A DNA stretch of 64,000 nt from positions 26,952,501 through 27,016,500 of the forward strand of contig NC_037090.1 in NCBI RefSeq assembly GCF_002994745.2. Reading direction: 5' to 3'. Position numbers and translations under genes: made by a program. Positions 1 to 12,315 of this stretch are shown piece by piece (position 1 is the first letter of the stretch; the number at the start of each line of letters is the position of its first letter). Below the pieces are notes generated by a model. It was given only the letters and a program-made list of their open reading frames with translations. It searched no databases and was not told the DNA's origin. Source of the DNA: Rosa chinensis. Lineage: Eukaryota > Streptophyta > Magnoliopsida > Rosales > Rosaceae.

Positions 1-240
1 GGCCACCTTTAATCTAATCCAGTTTTTTGAAGGGCCAAAGGGCTCCTCCAAGGGCTAAAAATGCCCCTTTAACCTCACCTTTGACCCTAAAAAATGGCAC
101 TTTACCCCTTAGCCTCATGGGTTGGAGAAAGAAAGGGCTTTTTTTTTGCCCTTTGGCACTTTAAACAATTGGGTTGGAGAAGGCCTAAAGAGCCAATTTG
201 ACGGTTAAAAGGCCATGGGAAGGGCCAAATTTGGCCCTAA
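1..240. repeat. End fragment of a GGGCCAAA-rich MITE-like repeat
   Basis: This stretch repeats short blocks such as GGGCCAAA, AAAGGGCT and GGGTTGGAGAA in both orientations. It contains a perfect 18-bp palindrome at 221-238 (AGGGCCAAATTTGGCCCT). The internal inverted blocks resemble the end of a small non-autonomous DNA transposon whose other end lies left of the window. No target-site duplication can be tested, so the class is unknown. Confidence 0.3.
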
Positions 241-513
241 GAATAGTCTAGTTCGCAAATGTAAATAGGACCAGCACATGGTGGAGAGATAGCAGAGAAT
301 ACCATGTGTATTTGTTGCACAAGTAGAACACAAATGATGGTGTGGTTAGCACAAGTGTAGTGTCATGCGGCATGACACTATAGGTTATGACTTTTAGTAC
401 AATAAACAAAGAACAATTCTACAGATAATTAGCCGATCAAGGTATTTTTTTAATCGTTGTAATTTCTTATTTTGTTTTTTTTTTTAAATTACCTAAAGGA
501 AAATATTACGTTT

Positions 514-748
514 TGTTCAAGTAAATTCAGAATATGTGTCTGGCCCAAACTCTAGATTACTTGACCCAGTGGTAATAGGGTTAGAATTAGAGATAATCTC
601 GGAGAATCTTGGAGATATCCAATCAATGTAATATTACGTTTCCTTTTACAACTCTGATTCTATGTCTTATAATCCTCTATATAAAGAGGCCCTTATTATC
701 AATGAAAGTACGACTCAATTCTCTCCCAATTTCATTTTTCCTTAAACA
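514..748 (+). repeat. 5' LTR of the copia element
   Basis: Begins TGTTCAAGTAAATT and ends CTTAAACA, so it has TG...CA ends. A TATA-like motif (CTATATAAAGAGG) at about 677-689 would be the promoter core. The sequence just inside (about 749-760, CGTTATCAGCA) sits where the primer-binding site should be and partly matches the usual initiator-Met type PBS. Confidence 0.92.
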
Positions 749-1546
749 CGTTATCAGCATGAAGCCCTAACCCTAGTTTCAAGAAGCCAAAAACCCAAAA
801 ATCCTTTTTTCTATTCGCTGCTATTCGTCGTGCAACTCTCCTACATGCCGGTGCGCCTGTTCCTACTGCAAGCCTATGCCGCTACTAGCCTACGCTCATA
901 GTTCAGTTGCTTGCCCTTGCAACATCACATCCACCTAGCACTTGCTTCGACCAGGATTGCAAATCCTAGCTTAGGATCGATAGCACATCTCTGCAGCCCA
1001 AAGTCACAAGCTAGCGCGTAGCACACTACGCAATCCAGTGTAAGCTAGCACACCATGCTTGTCACGCACGCCCACAGTGCCTACCTAGCGCCCAACCTAT
1101 GAGCAGCAGCCCTGCACGCCTCTCATCTACTTGTTGTCTGCCAGTTTCAGCAACTAGGATTGATAGCAGTCTGCAATCCTATAACAAGGATCTCAACCAC
1201 GCTGCAATCCTACAAATTGGTTCGCCTGCACTAGTACTGAAGTTCATCTACAATCCTACAATGAGGATCGAATATGCTCTGCAATCCTGAGAGGTAGGTT
1301 TTACTAAAAGTTCCCCTTTTTGAGTTTTTATTCTTTTTCTCTTCGTTTTTTTTGGGACTTGCAACCTCACTTCTTCTACCCCCCTTTCTTCTTTATAGGG
1401 AAGACCAAAAGCTGAACTGTGGGGATTCGTGCTCACTCCAAGCTTGGAGCTTGTGGAGTCCTCCAAACTTTGAGTTTGTTGAGAAGCTATGATCGACCAC
1501 AAACACATCATTGTTTCTATCTAATTTAATACCTCTTGGAATCGGA

Positions 1547-1648
1547 TTTCTTGGAAGCAACTACGCTCAGAAATCTCTAATTTCTTGGAAGCTTTTACGC
1601 TTAGAAATTTATAATTTTTTGGAAGCGACTACGCTCAGAAATTTTATA
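1547..1648 (+). repeat. Three 34-bp tandem repeats in the copia leader
   Basis: Three imperfect copies, each containing TTGGAAGC then TACGCTCAGAAAT, start at about 1547, 1581 and 1615 with a constant 34-bp period. They lie in the untranslated leader just before the gag start at 1708. They may affect packaging or translation, but nothing in the sequence proves a function. Confidence 0.75.
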
Positions 1649-1707
1649 TGTTTTCGTGGTAGCCTTTTTTGCTCCGAAACTGACCATTTTTCTTGTTCTC
1701 TTTCAGG

Positions 1708-2640
1708 ATGAGTAACCTGAACAAATTGGACTTCTCTCTATTGGGAACAACTGTCTCTGGACATCACAAGTGGTTCGTGATGTCTGCTAGCATCTCAAGG
1801 TCGATGGAATCCTGGATACGATTCTCGAGCCTAGCCAGGAAGTACTAACTATTGAGCAAGCTCAAGCTTTGGAAGCAAATAGAGCAGCCTTGGAGACAAA
1901 TAAGGCGAAAGCCATCATCCTAATGACTCTTCATTCACTCCAGTACGAGTATATGAATGAAGAAGACCCCAAAAGGTTATGGGTCTCACTCGAAGAAAGA
2001 TTTGGCAACGTCTATGACTCCCTGCTTCATGATCTAGAATTGAGATGGCATAGCCTTCGCTTATGTGATTTCAAGTCAGTTCTTCACTACAACTCCGAAG
2101 CACTTCGCATTAAATCCTTAATGGAATTTTGTGGTAAAGATATCACAGATGTGATCTTGATTGAGAAGACTCTCTCTACCTTCCCCGTCTCTGTATTCAT
2201 GGTTGCTAAGAACTATTGAATCGATGTTACAGCAGGATGGATCACAAGGTTTCATGAGCTCATTGGAGCTATAAATGTCGCTGAAAAGCATGACAACATC
2301 CTTGTGAAGAACTATAATTCGAGACCTGTGAGAATAAAACATATTCCGGAGTCCAATTATAGTCGCGCCCCTAAGGGAGCAAGCCAAGAGCAAAACCCTA
2401 AATCTACGGACAATTCTGGACGTTCTAGTCTATATTCTAGCTCTAATGAGGAAGGTAACCGCCAAAATATGCAGACACGAAACCGAAAAGGTCAACGTGG
2501 AAAGAGAGGGGGCGCCACCAACACTAAGAGCCATCCTTATAACACTTTCAAAGTGCCTCAATAAATGGAGTTTGAGCACAGAGATGAATGTTCCCGATGT
2601 GGAGTGTCCGGTCATCGGGCACACATTTGTAGAGCTGGTA
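1708..2640 (+). pseudogene. Copia gag (UBN2-type) pseudogene with CCHC zinc knuckle
   Basis: Gag forms the virus-like particle of the element. Reading starts at ATG 1708 (MSNLNKLDFSLLG). After a frame break it continues in the open frame 1869-2219, with the typical gag pattern of LxSLQxEYxxEEDPxxLWxxLxxRF, then a DFKSVxxYNSE block and a TFP motif, as in the UBN2/gag-polypeptide copia family (PF14223). The RNA-binding zinc knuckle is in another frame at about 2589-2630 with spacing C-x2-C-x4-H-x4-C. At least two frameshifts and an in-frame stop (about 2218) make it non-functional. The identification rests on the conserved blocks and on its position between PBS and integrase. Confidence 0.85.
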
Positions 2641-3189
2641 GAAATATTGTCACCACCAACAAAGCATATTGTGAAGCAAGAGAAGCTCACTATGTGGGAC
2701 AAGAAGATCAAGAAGATGATCTACAATGAAGGGTTCAAGACTTCAAATCTAGCTGGCATCAATAGATCGCCAATTCTGTTGAAGTATTTATTTTTCCAAG
2801 AGATGTAATAGGCAATTGCCATATATTTTGTACTAAATTCCATTGGTTTAGTTTCTCTTCAAAGTAGACTCATCCAAATTGAGTATGATGTCTAGGAAGG
2901 TTTTGAGATGAGTGGTACTTAAGTGAGGTTTACTCTACCGACATCTCTCTACTCACCTGGTCATATTTATTTTGGATTTACCTAAAGAAGTTAAACGACA
3001 ACCATTGTTTTGCATTAGCTAGTACTTGGATTAGATTCTCTTAATAGTTAAGAAACAATGATGTACTCCATTGACTTATGAATAAAATTTCAAGTCCTTT
3101 TCATCATGACTCCATTTTAATTCTTAGCATATTAGTTTGTGACTATGATGGTTGGGCCATAAGGATTAATTTAAGGACATGGAATGGTC

Positions 3190-4850
3190 CAATTTCTCTT
3201 GCCAAATGGCATCTTGATTAATGTCACAGAAGCTCTCTACGCTCCTAGGGCCAAACACGCCCTATTGAGCTATTTGAGCCAATGGGTTTCATGTGAAAAC
3301 GCATGTAGAGAACGAAAATGAGTTCCTTTGCAATACCTCTAATTATTGCAAAAAAATGTGCATCTTAGAGAAGTTTATGTGTCTCTCTAGTGGACTTTAT
3401 GTCACTATTCGAGCTATTAAATCCAATAAAATTGTGAGATAAAAATCTCTTGGATTTAGACACATATTAGCTTTGTCATGACAGGATAGGTCATCATAGT
3501 CATGATATGATGATCCTTCTACTAAAGACTTCACACGAACATCCATTCTTTCGAGCAAAACGAAGCAAGAATCAAATATTGATTCCTGGACTAAGTGTGA
3601 CCGCAGGCCTAGGGCCGCCACCGTCCCCTTTGATGATGCCATAGTAGGTGCCACCCATGGCCATGACACCATGGATGTCACTTCCAATGGTTATGACGCC
3701 ATGATGGGTGATGTAGTCACAACTTTGCTTCAAATAGCATTTCAAACGCTCAAGCCCAACCACAATCCTTTTTGGTTGCTTCCAAGGCCTATCACTCATT
3801 TTACAAAGCCCGTTTCTTAGGAAAATTAGGACTGAGACCGTCCTATACAAAGGATGAAAATACTCATTCTGTTCTTACATAGAATCCATGGGGATTCTAT
3901 GGGCTGATTCAACCAACTTGCGGACGTTTAAATATTTCATAATGTTGGTTGATACACAAACACGCTGGTCACGTTGTGTGCCATTGTCCACCTGTAATTG
4001 CTGCTTATACTACACTTCTAGTACATATCATATGACAACGGGCGCACTCCCCGGATCATCTTATTTAGTCAATTAGACTTGATAATGCTAGAGAGTTTAC
4101 ACTGAAAACTTTCGATGGTTATTGCAATGGGACTGATGTTGGACATCATATTCCCTTAAACACACCCAAATGGTCTTGCGGAAACGACTACAATTGTATA
4201 GCTCAGAAATTGGTAATGCGCACCAATCTCCTTATATCCATTTGGGGTAATGCAATATCGCATGCAGCTATGCTAATTCATCTATGACTCACCACCACTC
4301 AATCTATCTATGCATTACAGCTAGTGACTGGGTACGAGTACCTCGTACTTACTCATATTTGAGTGAGTCATTTATGTGTCTCTTGCACTGCCACAGCGCA
4401 CTATAATGGGTCCTCACAGATGACTAGGAAAATATGTTGGATATGAGACTCCAACAATCATTCGCTACTTAATGCCCTTGCTAGGTGATCTATTCACCGC
4501 ATGTCTTGTGAAGTGTCACTTTGATGAGACAGTCTTCCGGTCATTAGGGGAGATAAGAACACAGATGTTCAATAGGAACGACAGGAATTGTCGTAGTCTG
4601 TCTCTACTATATCTCATCTTGATCCCTGTTAAAGTGACAAGATCACACATATCTACTGCAAACATGCCTGCAAGGAAAGACGTCTCTACGAGAGGACGTA
4701 GTGCCATCCTACACAAAGGTAGCCATGGCGCCAATGGCATAGAGAGTGACACTCTGGCATTACAGGCCATGGCCCCAGTTAGGATGCATGGGAGGCCCAT
4801 GGGTTCGAAGGATACTTTGGCACAACTTAATCTTTGGATCATCGACACTT
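3190..4850 (+). pseudogene. Copia GAG-pre-integrase and integrase remnant
   Basis: Fragments in several frames match the copia order. A GAG-pre-integrase-like stretch (ALYAPRAKHALLSYL) lies near 3230-3280. An integrase core start (FKYFIMLVDTQTRWSRCVPL) lies at about 3930-3990, and a downstream block (PLLGDLFTACLVKCHFDETV) at about 4474-4530. The integrase would insert element cDNA. Stops and frameshifts interrupt every domain and I cannot trace a full set of catalytic acidic residues, so it is inactive. The long open frame at 4472-4852 is only the last part of this region. Confidence 0.75.
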
Positions 4851-5629
4851 AAAATTCATCTCATGAGAATCTTTCGGATTATGGTTATCGTTAGGGGACG
4901 CCTCAACGTTAGAACCTATTCCTGAGAATATAGAGCTCTATGAAAACTACACTAATGTATATGAGACGTGAGATAGAAACTCCATCATGATTGATGATGT
5001 ATTCACACATTTCATTGCTCATGAGTTCGTTGAGTCTAATGATATCGAACCACACTCCGTTGATGAATGGATGCCAATGTAGAGAAATTTGGCGTAAACG
5101 GAAAGATGCGATCAACGTTAAGTTGGATTCTCTAACAAAGAGGAAGGTTTTCTGAGCCAATGATGCTAACACCACCTAGCATAAAACCTATTGACTATTA
5201 GGTCTTCGTTAGAAAGTGTGATGAGAAAAAGAGATGGTAATCTCACCTTATAGCTCAAGGCTTCTCACAAAACTCCCTAGAATCGACTACGATGAGACAT
5301 ATTCTCTCGTAATGGATGTAATTGCACTCTACTACCCTGTCAGTTTGGTAGTTTCTGAATAATTGAATATGCAGCTTACAAATGTGGTCACTACGTAACT
5401 CTATGGGGATCTAGATACGGAATATACATGAAGGTTCATGGTAAACTTCATTTACTCAAGCCAAGTGGCTCTAGACCACAGAGCGCGTTTACAATGAGGT
5501 TGAAATGCTCACTAAAGTGACTACATGATTGGGAAGGGATATATCTGCGCGTTTCCATAACAAGTTTCGGATTCTATCACGGTTCATGTTGGACATGATC
5601 TTCATTGGAAGCCCTTAAAGAGTTAAGGG

Positions 5630-6560
5630 AAACCGCTGAACACTTGAAATCTGATTTTGAGATGAAGGATTTTGGGAGAACACAATTATGTCTTGGTTTG
5701 GAACTTGAGCATCGTGTTGCTAGATGCTTAGGCATTTTGACAAGGTCAAGCCTTCAAGTACCCCCATGATAGTCTGTAGTCATGATCCTGAAAAGGATCC
5801 TCTTCGTCCAAAGGATGATGACGAAGATGTGCTAGAGGCAGAAGTGCCTTACTTAAGTACAATACCGGACATATTATATTTATCTCAATGCACAAGACCG
5901 GACATCTCATTTGCCGTGAACTTGTTAGCTAGATATAGCTTTGCTCCAACTCGACGCCATTGGATTGGTGTAAAAGATATTTGAGATGTACGATTGATAT
6001 GGGCTTATTCTATCCCTATAAAAAGATGATGGGTTTGGACCCATCACACACCAGAAACACCGCCAACAATGGCATGTGTTCTCTATCCCCCTCCCCCCGA
6101 GAAACGACATAAGTGTTTTGGAAGGTTTTGTTGATGCTGGGTACCTCTCTGACCCACACAAAGGTCATTCCCAAACTGGTTAAGTGTTCACCATGGGTAA
6201 GACCGCGATATCTTAGAGGTCTACAGAATAGACCCTAGTTGTCATATCTTCAAACCATGCAGAGATTATTACTCTTCAAGATGTGGTTCGTGAATGTATA
6301 TGGATTGGATCCATAATTACGCATGTTTGAACAATTGTGTTTTGAAGTCTACCACAGATGAGCCTACCAGCATTTAGGATAATGCTGCTTGTTTGAATAA
6401 ATAAAGTAAGGCTACATCAAAAACGACAACACCAAGCATAATCAGCAACAACAGACTCTCCTCAAGATCAAAGTGAACTAGGTTCGATCTGAGGATAGTG
6501 TGGCAGACTTGCTCACTAAGTCATTGCCTAAATTTCATTTTTGAGAAACATGTTGGTAGC
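5630..6560 (+). pseudogene. Copia reverse transcriptase C-terminus and RNase H remnant
   Basis: At about 5658-5710 the frame reads FEMKDFGRTQLCLGLELEH, a conserved copia RT block. It continues with VKPSSTPM and PYLSTIPDILYLSQCTRPDI in the open frame 5724-5984 (RVT_2 C-terminal part). RNase H follows at about 6120-6260 (DAGYLSDPHKG, then a HAEIIxL block). The YxDD-bearing central part of RT upstream is badly eroded. This is the 3' end of pol; the 3' LTR follows at 6784. Confidence 0.82.
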
Positions 6561-6783
6561 ATCGTTTGCGGAAGTTATCCGAACTCCCATGACCGTAGTC
6601 ATCAAGGGGAGATGCAGACATCAGGGGAGATGTCTACAGGTATGGTCTCGAAACGTGAAGGTGTGTTTTGCTCTTTTTCTTCTTCGACCGAGGTTATTTT
6701 TGTCCAATCGGGTTTTTGTTACTCGGTATGGTTTTTGACGAGCCAACTAGAGGAGCACCACATTTGGGTGACACAAAAGGGAG

Positions 6784-7018
6784 TGTTCAAGTAAATCCAA
6801 AATATGTGTCTGGCCCAGACTCTAGGTTACTTGACCTAGTGGTAATAGGGTTAGAATTAGAGATAATCTTGGAGAATCTTGGAGATATCCAATCAATGTA
6901 ATATTATGTTTCCTCTTACAACTCTGATTCTATGCTTTGTAATCGTCTATATAAAGAGGCCCCTATTATCAATGAAAGTACGACTCAATTCTCTCCCAAT
7001 TTCAGTTTTCCTTAAATA
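6784..7018 (+). repeat. 3' LTR of the copia element
   Basis: Direct repeat of 514-748, same length, about 6% diverged. The last bases are TA instead of CA, a point change at the terminus. It is followed by the second CGTTT target copy. Confidence 0.92.
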
Positions 7019-7274
7019 CGTTTTACATTTTTATTTTATAATTTTACAACAAACCTACACCTTTTTTGTTTTGGTCCCAAAAATTAATTTAGAAAATTAC
7101 TCATAAGTGTTATTTTGAAGCTTTAATTAGTCCTAAAGGCCACCTAGTTTTTTTTTTGTATAAATAAGGCCACTTGCATGCTCAAATTATTCATTCTCTT
7201 ACGATTTGCCCTTCCACCTACGAAATCTAACTACATCGAGATTGATTCAATATATATATATATATATATATATA

Positions 7275-7314
<40 letters not shown>

Positions 7315-8284
7315 CCCCTCCCTCTCCCTCCAGTTGTCCTCATCTTCCTCCAGAACGTCATCCAAAATATGTTAACTACTTTTCCTGCGGGGTCAGGCTC
7401 CTTGAGGAAGAGGACGGCTTAGCTTTGCTATCGCCCATTACTTGTATTGTAGTCTAAGGTGATTGTTTAGAGATAGGAAGAATAGATACAGAGGCAGACT
7501 TGCTCGATACAGAGGAACACTAATTTGAGATGAAGTCAAGATAATATACCTATACATGGAGTCAGTTTACCTCTATATCAAAACTAATTTACTTGATAGA
7601 TTAATACATTAATGTACCGTAGAATTTTTCGTTCAACCAAGCTAAACTAAAAGCCCAAATAAAGAAAGCCCAACTAACACTTTTCTCAAGGAGACCTAGC
7701 CTCAAAAAGACATAACCTTGAACAAATACAACATCGAGGGACTTAGCCTCAAGGCAATCAACTACTTCTCTGGAATATGCGCGTAAGTAATGGGTGAGAA
7801 TTGCGACCCAAGTACATGGTTCATATCCTTATTCATAAAGTAACATAATCCCACTATCTTCAAGCTTGAAGAACATGTAGCGTTAAGTCATTGGGTGGAC
7901 TAGCGAAATGTGCACCATAAGTCGTGGCTCGAGTGAATTTCAGTCCAAGCTAGTGGCCGAGTGGATTGCGGTCCAACCCGTAACTAGCTAACTATTGGAT
8001 AAGGTTTGGGACACTATAAAATACTCTAGCTTACAGATCAGGTAAGACATCAATTGCAATTCTATCACTCTTCATTTCATAACATAAGTTCTCATTTAGG
8101 TATCAGAGGGTTTTTTGCGTATACCCCTCCTATCTTCATCAATCGTCGCATCCAAGCCTTCATTCAACAAAACTCAAGGAAGATAGCTCGAGGACGACTT
8201 GCCAGTCATAGTTACTCAATTTCCACTCCAGTCCATAAAGTGGGTTAAGGAGTCTTCTTCCTAATTTTCTTTCACTAACACTTA
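7019..8284. other. Gene-free spacer with a possible LTR fragment
   Basis: No coding unit is convincing. A TATA-like CACTATAAAATAC at about 8011-8023 lies upstream of GGTATCAGAGG at about 8099-8109, which resembles the copia primer-binding site TGGTATCAGAGC. This could be the end of an unrelated, truncated LTR. No matching second LTR or target duplication was found, so it is left unclassified. Confidence 0.3.
7250..7322. repeat. Compound (TA)n-(CT)n microsatellite
   Basis: About 26 bp of TA repeats runs directly into about 45 bp of CT repeats and then a C/T-rich tail. The open frames crossing it (Tyr/Ile/Ser/Leu runs) are artefacts of the repeat. Confidence 0.95.
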
Positions 8285-8849
8285 GGGCTCTTTTGGTTCC
8301 CGGAATGGAAAGCTTGGGAAGGGAAACTTTATCCTTTCCTGTGTTTGGCATGCCTAAGGAAATGAACTTTCTAGGATGAAGGAAAAATAGGGATGAAAGT
8401 GGGTCCTCCCACACCCCACGGGGTTCATTTTCCCTTCTACTTTTCTTTCATTAATTGCACATTAATTGCTTAGTATAAATACCATTTTAAAGATTATTAT
8501 TACCAATTTATCCAAGAAAATTTTAAATTTTGAATTGTTTATACTTTGATATTAAGGATACTATTGAAAATTTGATGTTGCTTCCTTTCCTATTCATGCA
8601 CAAACCAAACATTGAAAAGGAAAGTAAAATACATTTTCATATTACTTTCCCGACATTCCCAAACATAAGTAGGTAAACTAATGGGAAATTTATTTTTGGA
8701 TTAAATACTTGTTACTCCTCAAACTTTTCCCTGAAAAACAGTTTAGTCCATCGCCTTTTAAATTAAACTGGATAGTCCTTATTCTCTCTAATTCTCACAC
8801 AACAAGTCCACAACATGTCTAAAATGACTATTATACCCCTCACTTCCTC

Positions 8850-8872
8850 TTATTATAATAATAATAATAATA

Positions 8873-8913
<41 letters not shown>
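8850..8913. repeat. (TAA)n/(TTA)n trinucleotide repeat, self-complementary
   Basis: A run of TAA units switches to TTA units, so the tract can fold back on itself. It lies just inside the left TIR of the MULE and produces artefactual Asn/Tyr reading frames. Confidence 0.9.
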
Positions 8914-8915
<2 letters not shown>

Positions 8916-8997
8916 TCTCTTTTGTTTTTTCTCTTTTTTTTTCTTTCTCTTTATTTTTTTTATATTTTTTTTTCTTGTTCTCTCTCTCTCTCTCAGT

Positions 8998-9640
8998 TCG
9001 TATCTGACCTCGAGTTCATCCACTCAATCCACTCCTCATGGAAGCTCCTCCGCCGCAAATCCATCTCCACCTCTGTCATTGTCCCTACCAAGCTCATCCA
9101 CCTCTCCTTCTCTTCATCCTCCATCACTCCCACCAATAAGCCCCGCGCAACTGCAGCTTCCCAACCCAAAACGGTGCCGTGACGCCACGCCATCGACTGC
9201 CGTAGCTCAACCTAGATCTTCTGTCCCTCAAGAGCTCTGAGTCCTACACCTCCCTCAAGGACCTCCTCCCTTCTTCCTCCTTCGCCATCGTCCAGTCCCC
9301 AACTCCCAACTCCGCCACCAACTTTGGCTACAAGATATCCATCCGCAACCTCCTCATCAAGCAGGCTGGGCCTACCTCCAGCCCATGTCCTTCACCTGCG
9401 ACCCACACTTGCTGCGCCGCCTCTGGCTCAAGTGCAGCCCCTACTTCTCCTTCATCACCCACCGCCTCTTCCCTTTTCTCTCCCAAACCCACCATTGCTT
9501 ACTTCTTTGCTTCCAGCTCTCTTAACATCTACTTCACTTTTCAAACCTAGTTTGTTACTTTCGGGTTTGCACACAGTCAATAACGCATTGTCCAGTCTCT
9601 CGAACTCATGTTAGGGCTCCACCGTGTCGTCGGTCTTTAG
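8998..9640 (+). pseudogene. GC-rich gene fragment captured by the MULE
   Basis: Unlike its AT-rich surroundings this segment is C-rich with plant-exon-like codon use. One frame reads SYTSLKDLLPSSSFAIVQSP at about 9239-9298 and continues to IRNLLIKQA near 9340-9366. A one-base shift then continues as WAYLQPMSFTCDPHLLRRLW. The switch between two sensible frames suggests a real exon that lost one base after capture. I believe it derives from an uncharacterised plant protein, but that is from memory and weak. Possible alternatives are an unspliced intron-exon junction or chance. Confidence 0.5.
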
Positions 9641-9673
9641 GCGTGCCGCCGCCATCAATTTGGGAATTTCATT

Positions 9674-9713
<40 letters not shown>

Positions 9714-10437
9714 CAGGAACACTAAATAAAGAAAGAGAGAAACTTAAAAAAAGAAGGAAAAAAAAAGAGAAATAATAAATAAAAAAAGGAAATGAGGGGT
9801 ATAATAGTCATTTTAGACATATTGTGTGAGAATTAGAGAGAATAAGGACTATCCAGTTTAATTTAGAAGGCGAGGGACTAAACTGTTTTTCAGGGAAAAG
9901 TTTGAGGAGTAACAAGTATTTAATCCTTTATTTTTCCATGCTCATGGAAAAAGCCAAAGAACCAATTTTCTTTCCTCAAACCAAACGATACTTTAGAGAG
10001 GCCATCAAAGAATGAGGACATAGTGACAGTGAGAAATTCCTAGGGGCAAGGATTCTAGCAAAAACTCTCGACTCTATTCTCTTCTACGTATACTACTAGC
10101 ATAACAAATGGTATCTTTCTTCATGTACGTACATAGCTACTGTGGGAATCTCCCAATTGTCGTAATATTACCCTTTCTTCTTCCTTGCTTCTTGTTTTTC
10201 TTTTATTTGGTTAGAGGGACGACAAAGGGAAAGGATATGTTCACTCTAACTTGTTTGGGATAAGTAAATGTGCTCGACGACTCAAGTTGCATAATCAACC
10301 ACTTCACATAGATCTAAATAATGAGCGCCAAACATGATCACTTTTACTTTCCTTGTGCCCTCAAGCACAAAAGTGTAGACTCTCTCACTCTATAGTCTAT
10401 ATCCCTCACAATATCTGTGTGTTATATTGAAGATGAA

Positions 10438-10476
10438 ATTGAAGTTGAAGTTGAAGTTGAAGTTGAAGTTGAAGTA
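10438..10476. repeat. (GAAGTT)n hexanucleotide tandem repeat
   Basis: About six perfect copies of the 6-bp unit GAAGTT. In one frame it encodes alternating Lys-Leu, which gives a misleading short ORF at 10427-10654. Confidence 0.9.
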
Positions 10477-12274
10477 TGCTCTCTTTCTTCTTCCTGAAGT
10501 TTTAATTTCTCTATATTCCCCATACATGATCTCCTATACCTACAACTTGGAGAATCTCCAAACATTAAAGCAAGAAAACTTTAACAGCAGAAAATGGAAA
10601 GAAAAGCAGCATATGTCATGGATAATGATCATGAGAAAAAGAGAAGCTAGCTAGGTATAGTCCAAAAGAAGATTTTTGTTTCATCGTGTTTTGTTTATTT
10701 TTATAAGATGAGACGGTATTTTTGTTTTTCTTTTCAAAAGTGATTATGGGGTCAAGTTTATTTTTACCTTTTTACTTTTTCTCTTTAGACGTCATTGGGG
10801 CCTCTCAAAACAAAGTTGTCTCGTACCTATAATTTGAGGATCAAAAGCAGCTTAGATCTGCCTTCAAATGGTTGGTTCCTAATACTTAATGGCCACATAT
10901 CTTGCAGGGTACATGAGGGTTATGGCTATCAAACAGGTTTAGTTTTTTTTTTTTTTTTTTGAAAGGAACAGGTTTAGTTTATAGCAAAGATCAATATACA
11001 CTAATGACTTCGATTAATAATGACATGCATCGCCTTTAATACCCCACTGTGATTTATAGCATGCATGGATTGTAAAGGAGATCCATCAAAGTACTAATTT
11101 GATTCTGTCATTAATTTTACTTTTTTATTTCAGCTAGCAAGGGGGCTTTACTTGATGTAAATTATTTAACATTCCTTGAGTAGTGTTAAAAATTGAAAGT
11201 TTAAGTTTCCCTTGCTTTTAGTAAATTAAATCTAGGCTGCATTTTATGGGAAAACAAAAAAGTTGTCTAAGTGAAAATTGGAAATCTCCACCCATATCGA
11301 TGGATTTGTTTGGGAGGTTTACCTTCAGTCTCGTTTGATTTGCGCATAGGAAAATAATTTCTATGTCTTTTCATGAAAAATTAAGATTTCATGAATTTTT
11401 CATTCAAATGTTTGGGAAGTTGTTAAAATTTTTGTGAGTAATGCAAGAAAATTACATGGAATGAAGGGGGGAAGATTTACAGCACCGAATGAAGGGGGAA
11501 GATTTACAGCACCGAATTGCACTTGCACCAACATGAATAGATGGTTGGATAACATCAAGTGGACTTTTTGGTTATTGAAAAAAAAATGTTAACTACAAAT
11601 ATCAAGAGTTGAGATAATTTAATAGGTGCTGGATTACTTGCATTGTCAGTGTATAGAAGAATTTTCAACTATCGAGTAATTTGATTTGTGATGTCAATGA
11701 ATTAATTCAAACTTGAATGTATGTCTACACTGATAAAAGATAACACAATCCTGACTTCTATATATTTTACCAAATAATTGTCCAAAAAAGAAAAATGTTA
11801 TACCAAATAAATGATCTAATTTTTTTGGTTACGAAGAAAACAAAAATTTACAACAAAAAATCTCTACATCCCCCACTCAGCTTACAAAGTCAAGTTTGGA
11901 CCTAACTTCAGAGCCACACCGACAGTAATGTATGTTGAAATTAATGAAACAATTAGTAGTTAGGAGTAATTTATCAATTCATTTGATTGGCAAGAAAAGA
12001 TGAGTGCCTTAAATTATAATATGGCTGAAAAGGTAGTGATTCGAGCCAAGGGAGACAAAGCTGTCGCCTCTGTATTGGAATGTGAATACAAAGGCCATGA
12101 AAATAAAACATAGAAAGAAATAAATAAAAAAACATATATACATATATTCTCGTGCTTGGTCTCCTTATTGAGGTCTTGGTAACAGTATCGTGGAAATAAG
12201 ATTAAAAATAAACCTTCATAATTTTGGGAATAGAGAAGAAAGAAAGAAAATGATCGAGTACGTCTTGGGATTTT

Positions 12275-12315
<41 letters not shown>

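Larger units (their letters stand above)
514..7018 (+). mobile_element. Ty1/copia LTR retrotransposon, complete but decayed
   Basis: Two 235-bp direct repeats (514-748 and 6784-7018) bound a 6.5-kb unit. The 5-bp sequence CGTTT sits immediately before (509-513) and after (7019-7023), a perfect integrase-type target duplication. The order gag, zinc knuckle, integrase, reverse transcriptase, RNase H is that of Ty1/copia. A purine-rich tract (6773-6783, ACAAAAGGGAG) lies just upstream of the 3' LTR. The LTRs differ at about 15 of 235 positions, and the coding region has many stops and frameshifts, so the copy is old and not autonomous. Confidence 0.93.
8698..9926. mobile_element. Pack-MULE-like element with long TIRs and 9-bp TSD
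   Basis: The ends are long terminal inverted repeats of about 140 bp, starting GGATTAAATACTTGTTACTC on both sides. They are almost identical apart from a roughly 12-bp insertion in the left copy. The 9-bp sequence TTTATTTTT flanks both sides (8689-8697 and 9927-9935), the length made by Mutator transposases. No transposase is encoded; the interior is a trinucleotide repeat, a pyrimidine tract, a GC-rich coding-like segment and a GA run. This is the structure of a non-autonomous MULE that has picked up host sequence (Pack-MULE). Confidence 0.88.
8285..9992. mobile_element. PIF/Harbinger-like MITE split by a MULE
   Basis: The left end reads GGGCTCTTTTGGTT after TTA (8282-8284). The right end read inward is AGTATCGTTTGGTT, followed by TTA (9993-9995). 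Ends with a TTTGGTT core and a 3-bp TTA duplication are typical of PIF/Harbinger. Without the MULE inserted at 8698-9926 and its extra 9-bp target copy, the element would be about 470 bp, a normal MITE size. The terminal repeats match only partly, so the class is probable and not certain. Confidence 0.5.

Noticed and set aside
4516..4848. Minus-strand frame of 110 codons
   Set aside because: Shadow of the copia integrase region on the plus strand.
8815..9240. 141-codon frame with Asn/Tyr/Phe/Ser runs
   Set aside because: It crosses a trinucleotide repeat, a T-tract and a CT run, then enters the captured fragment in a frame unlike the protein-like one.
10427..10654. 75-codon frame starting with Lys-Leu repeats
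   Set aside because: It comes from the GAAGTT hexanucleotide repeat; the remainder has no motif.
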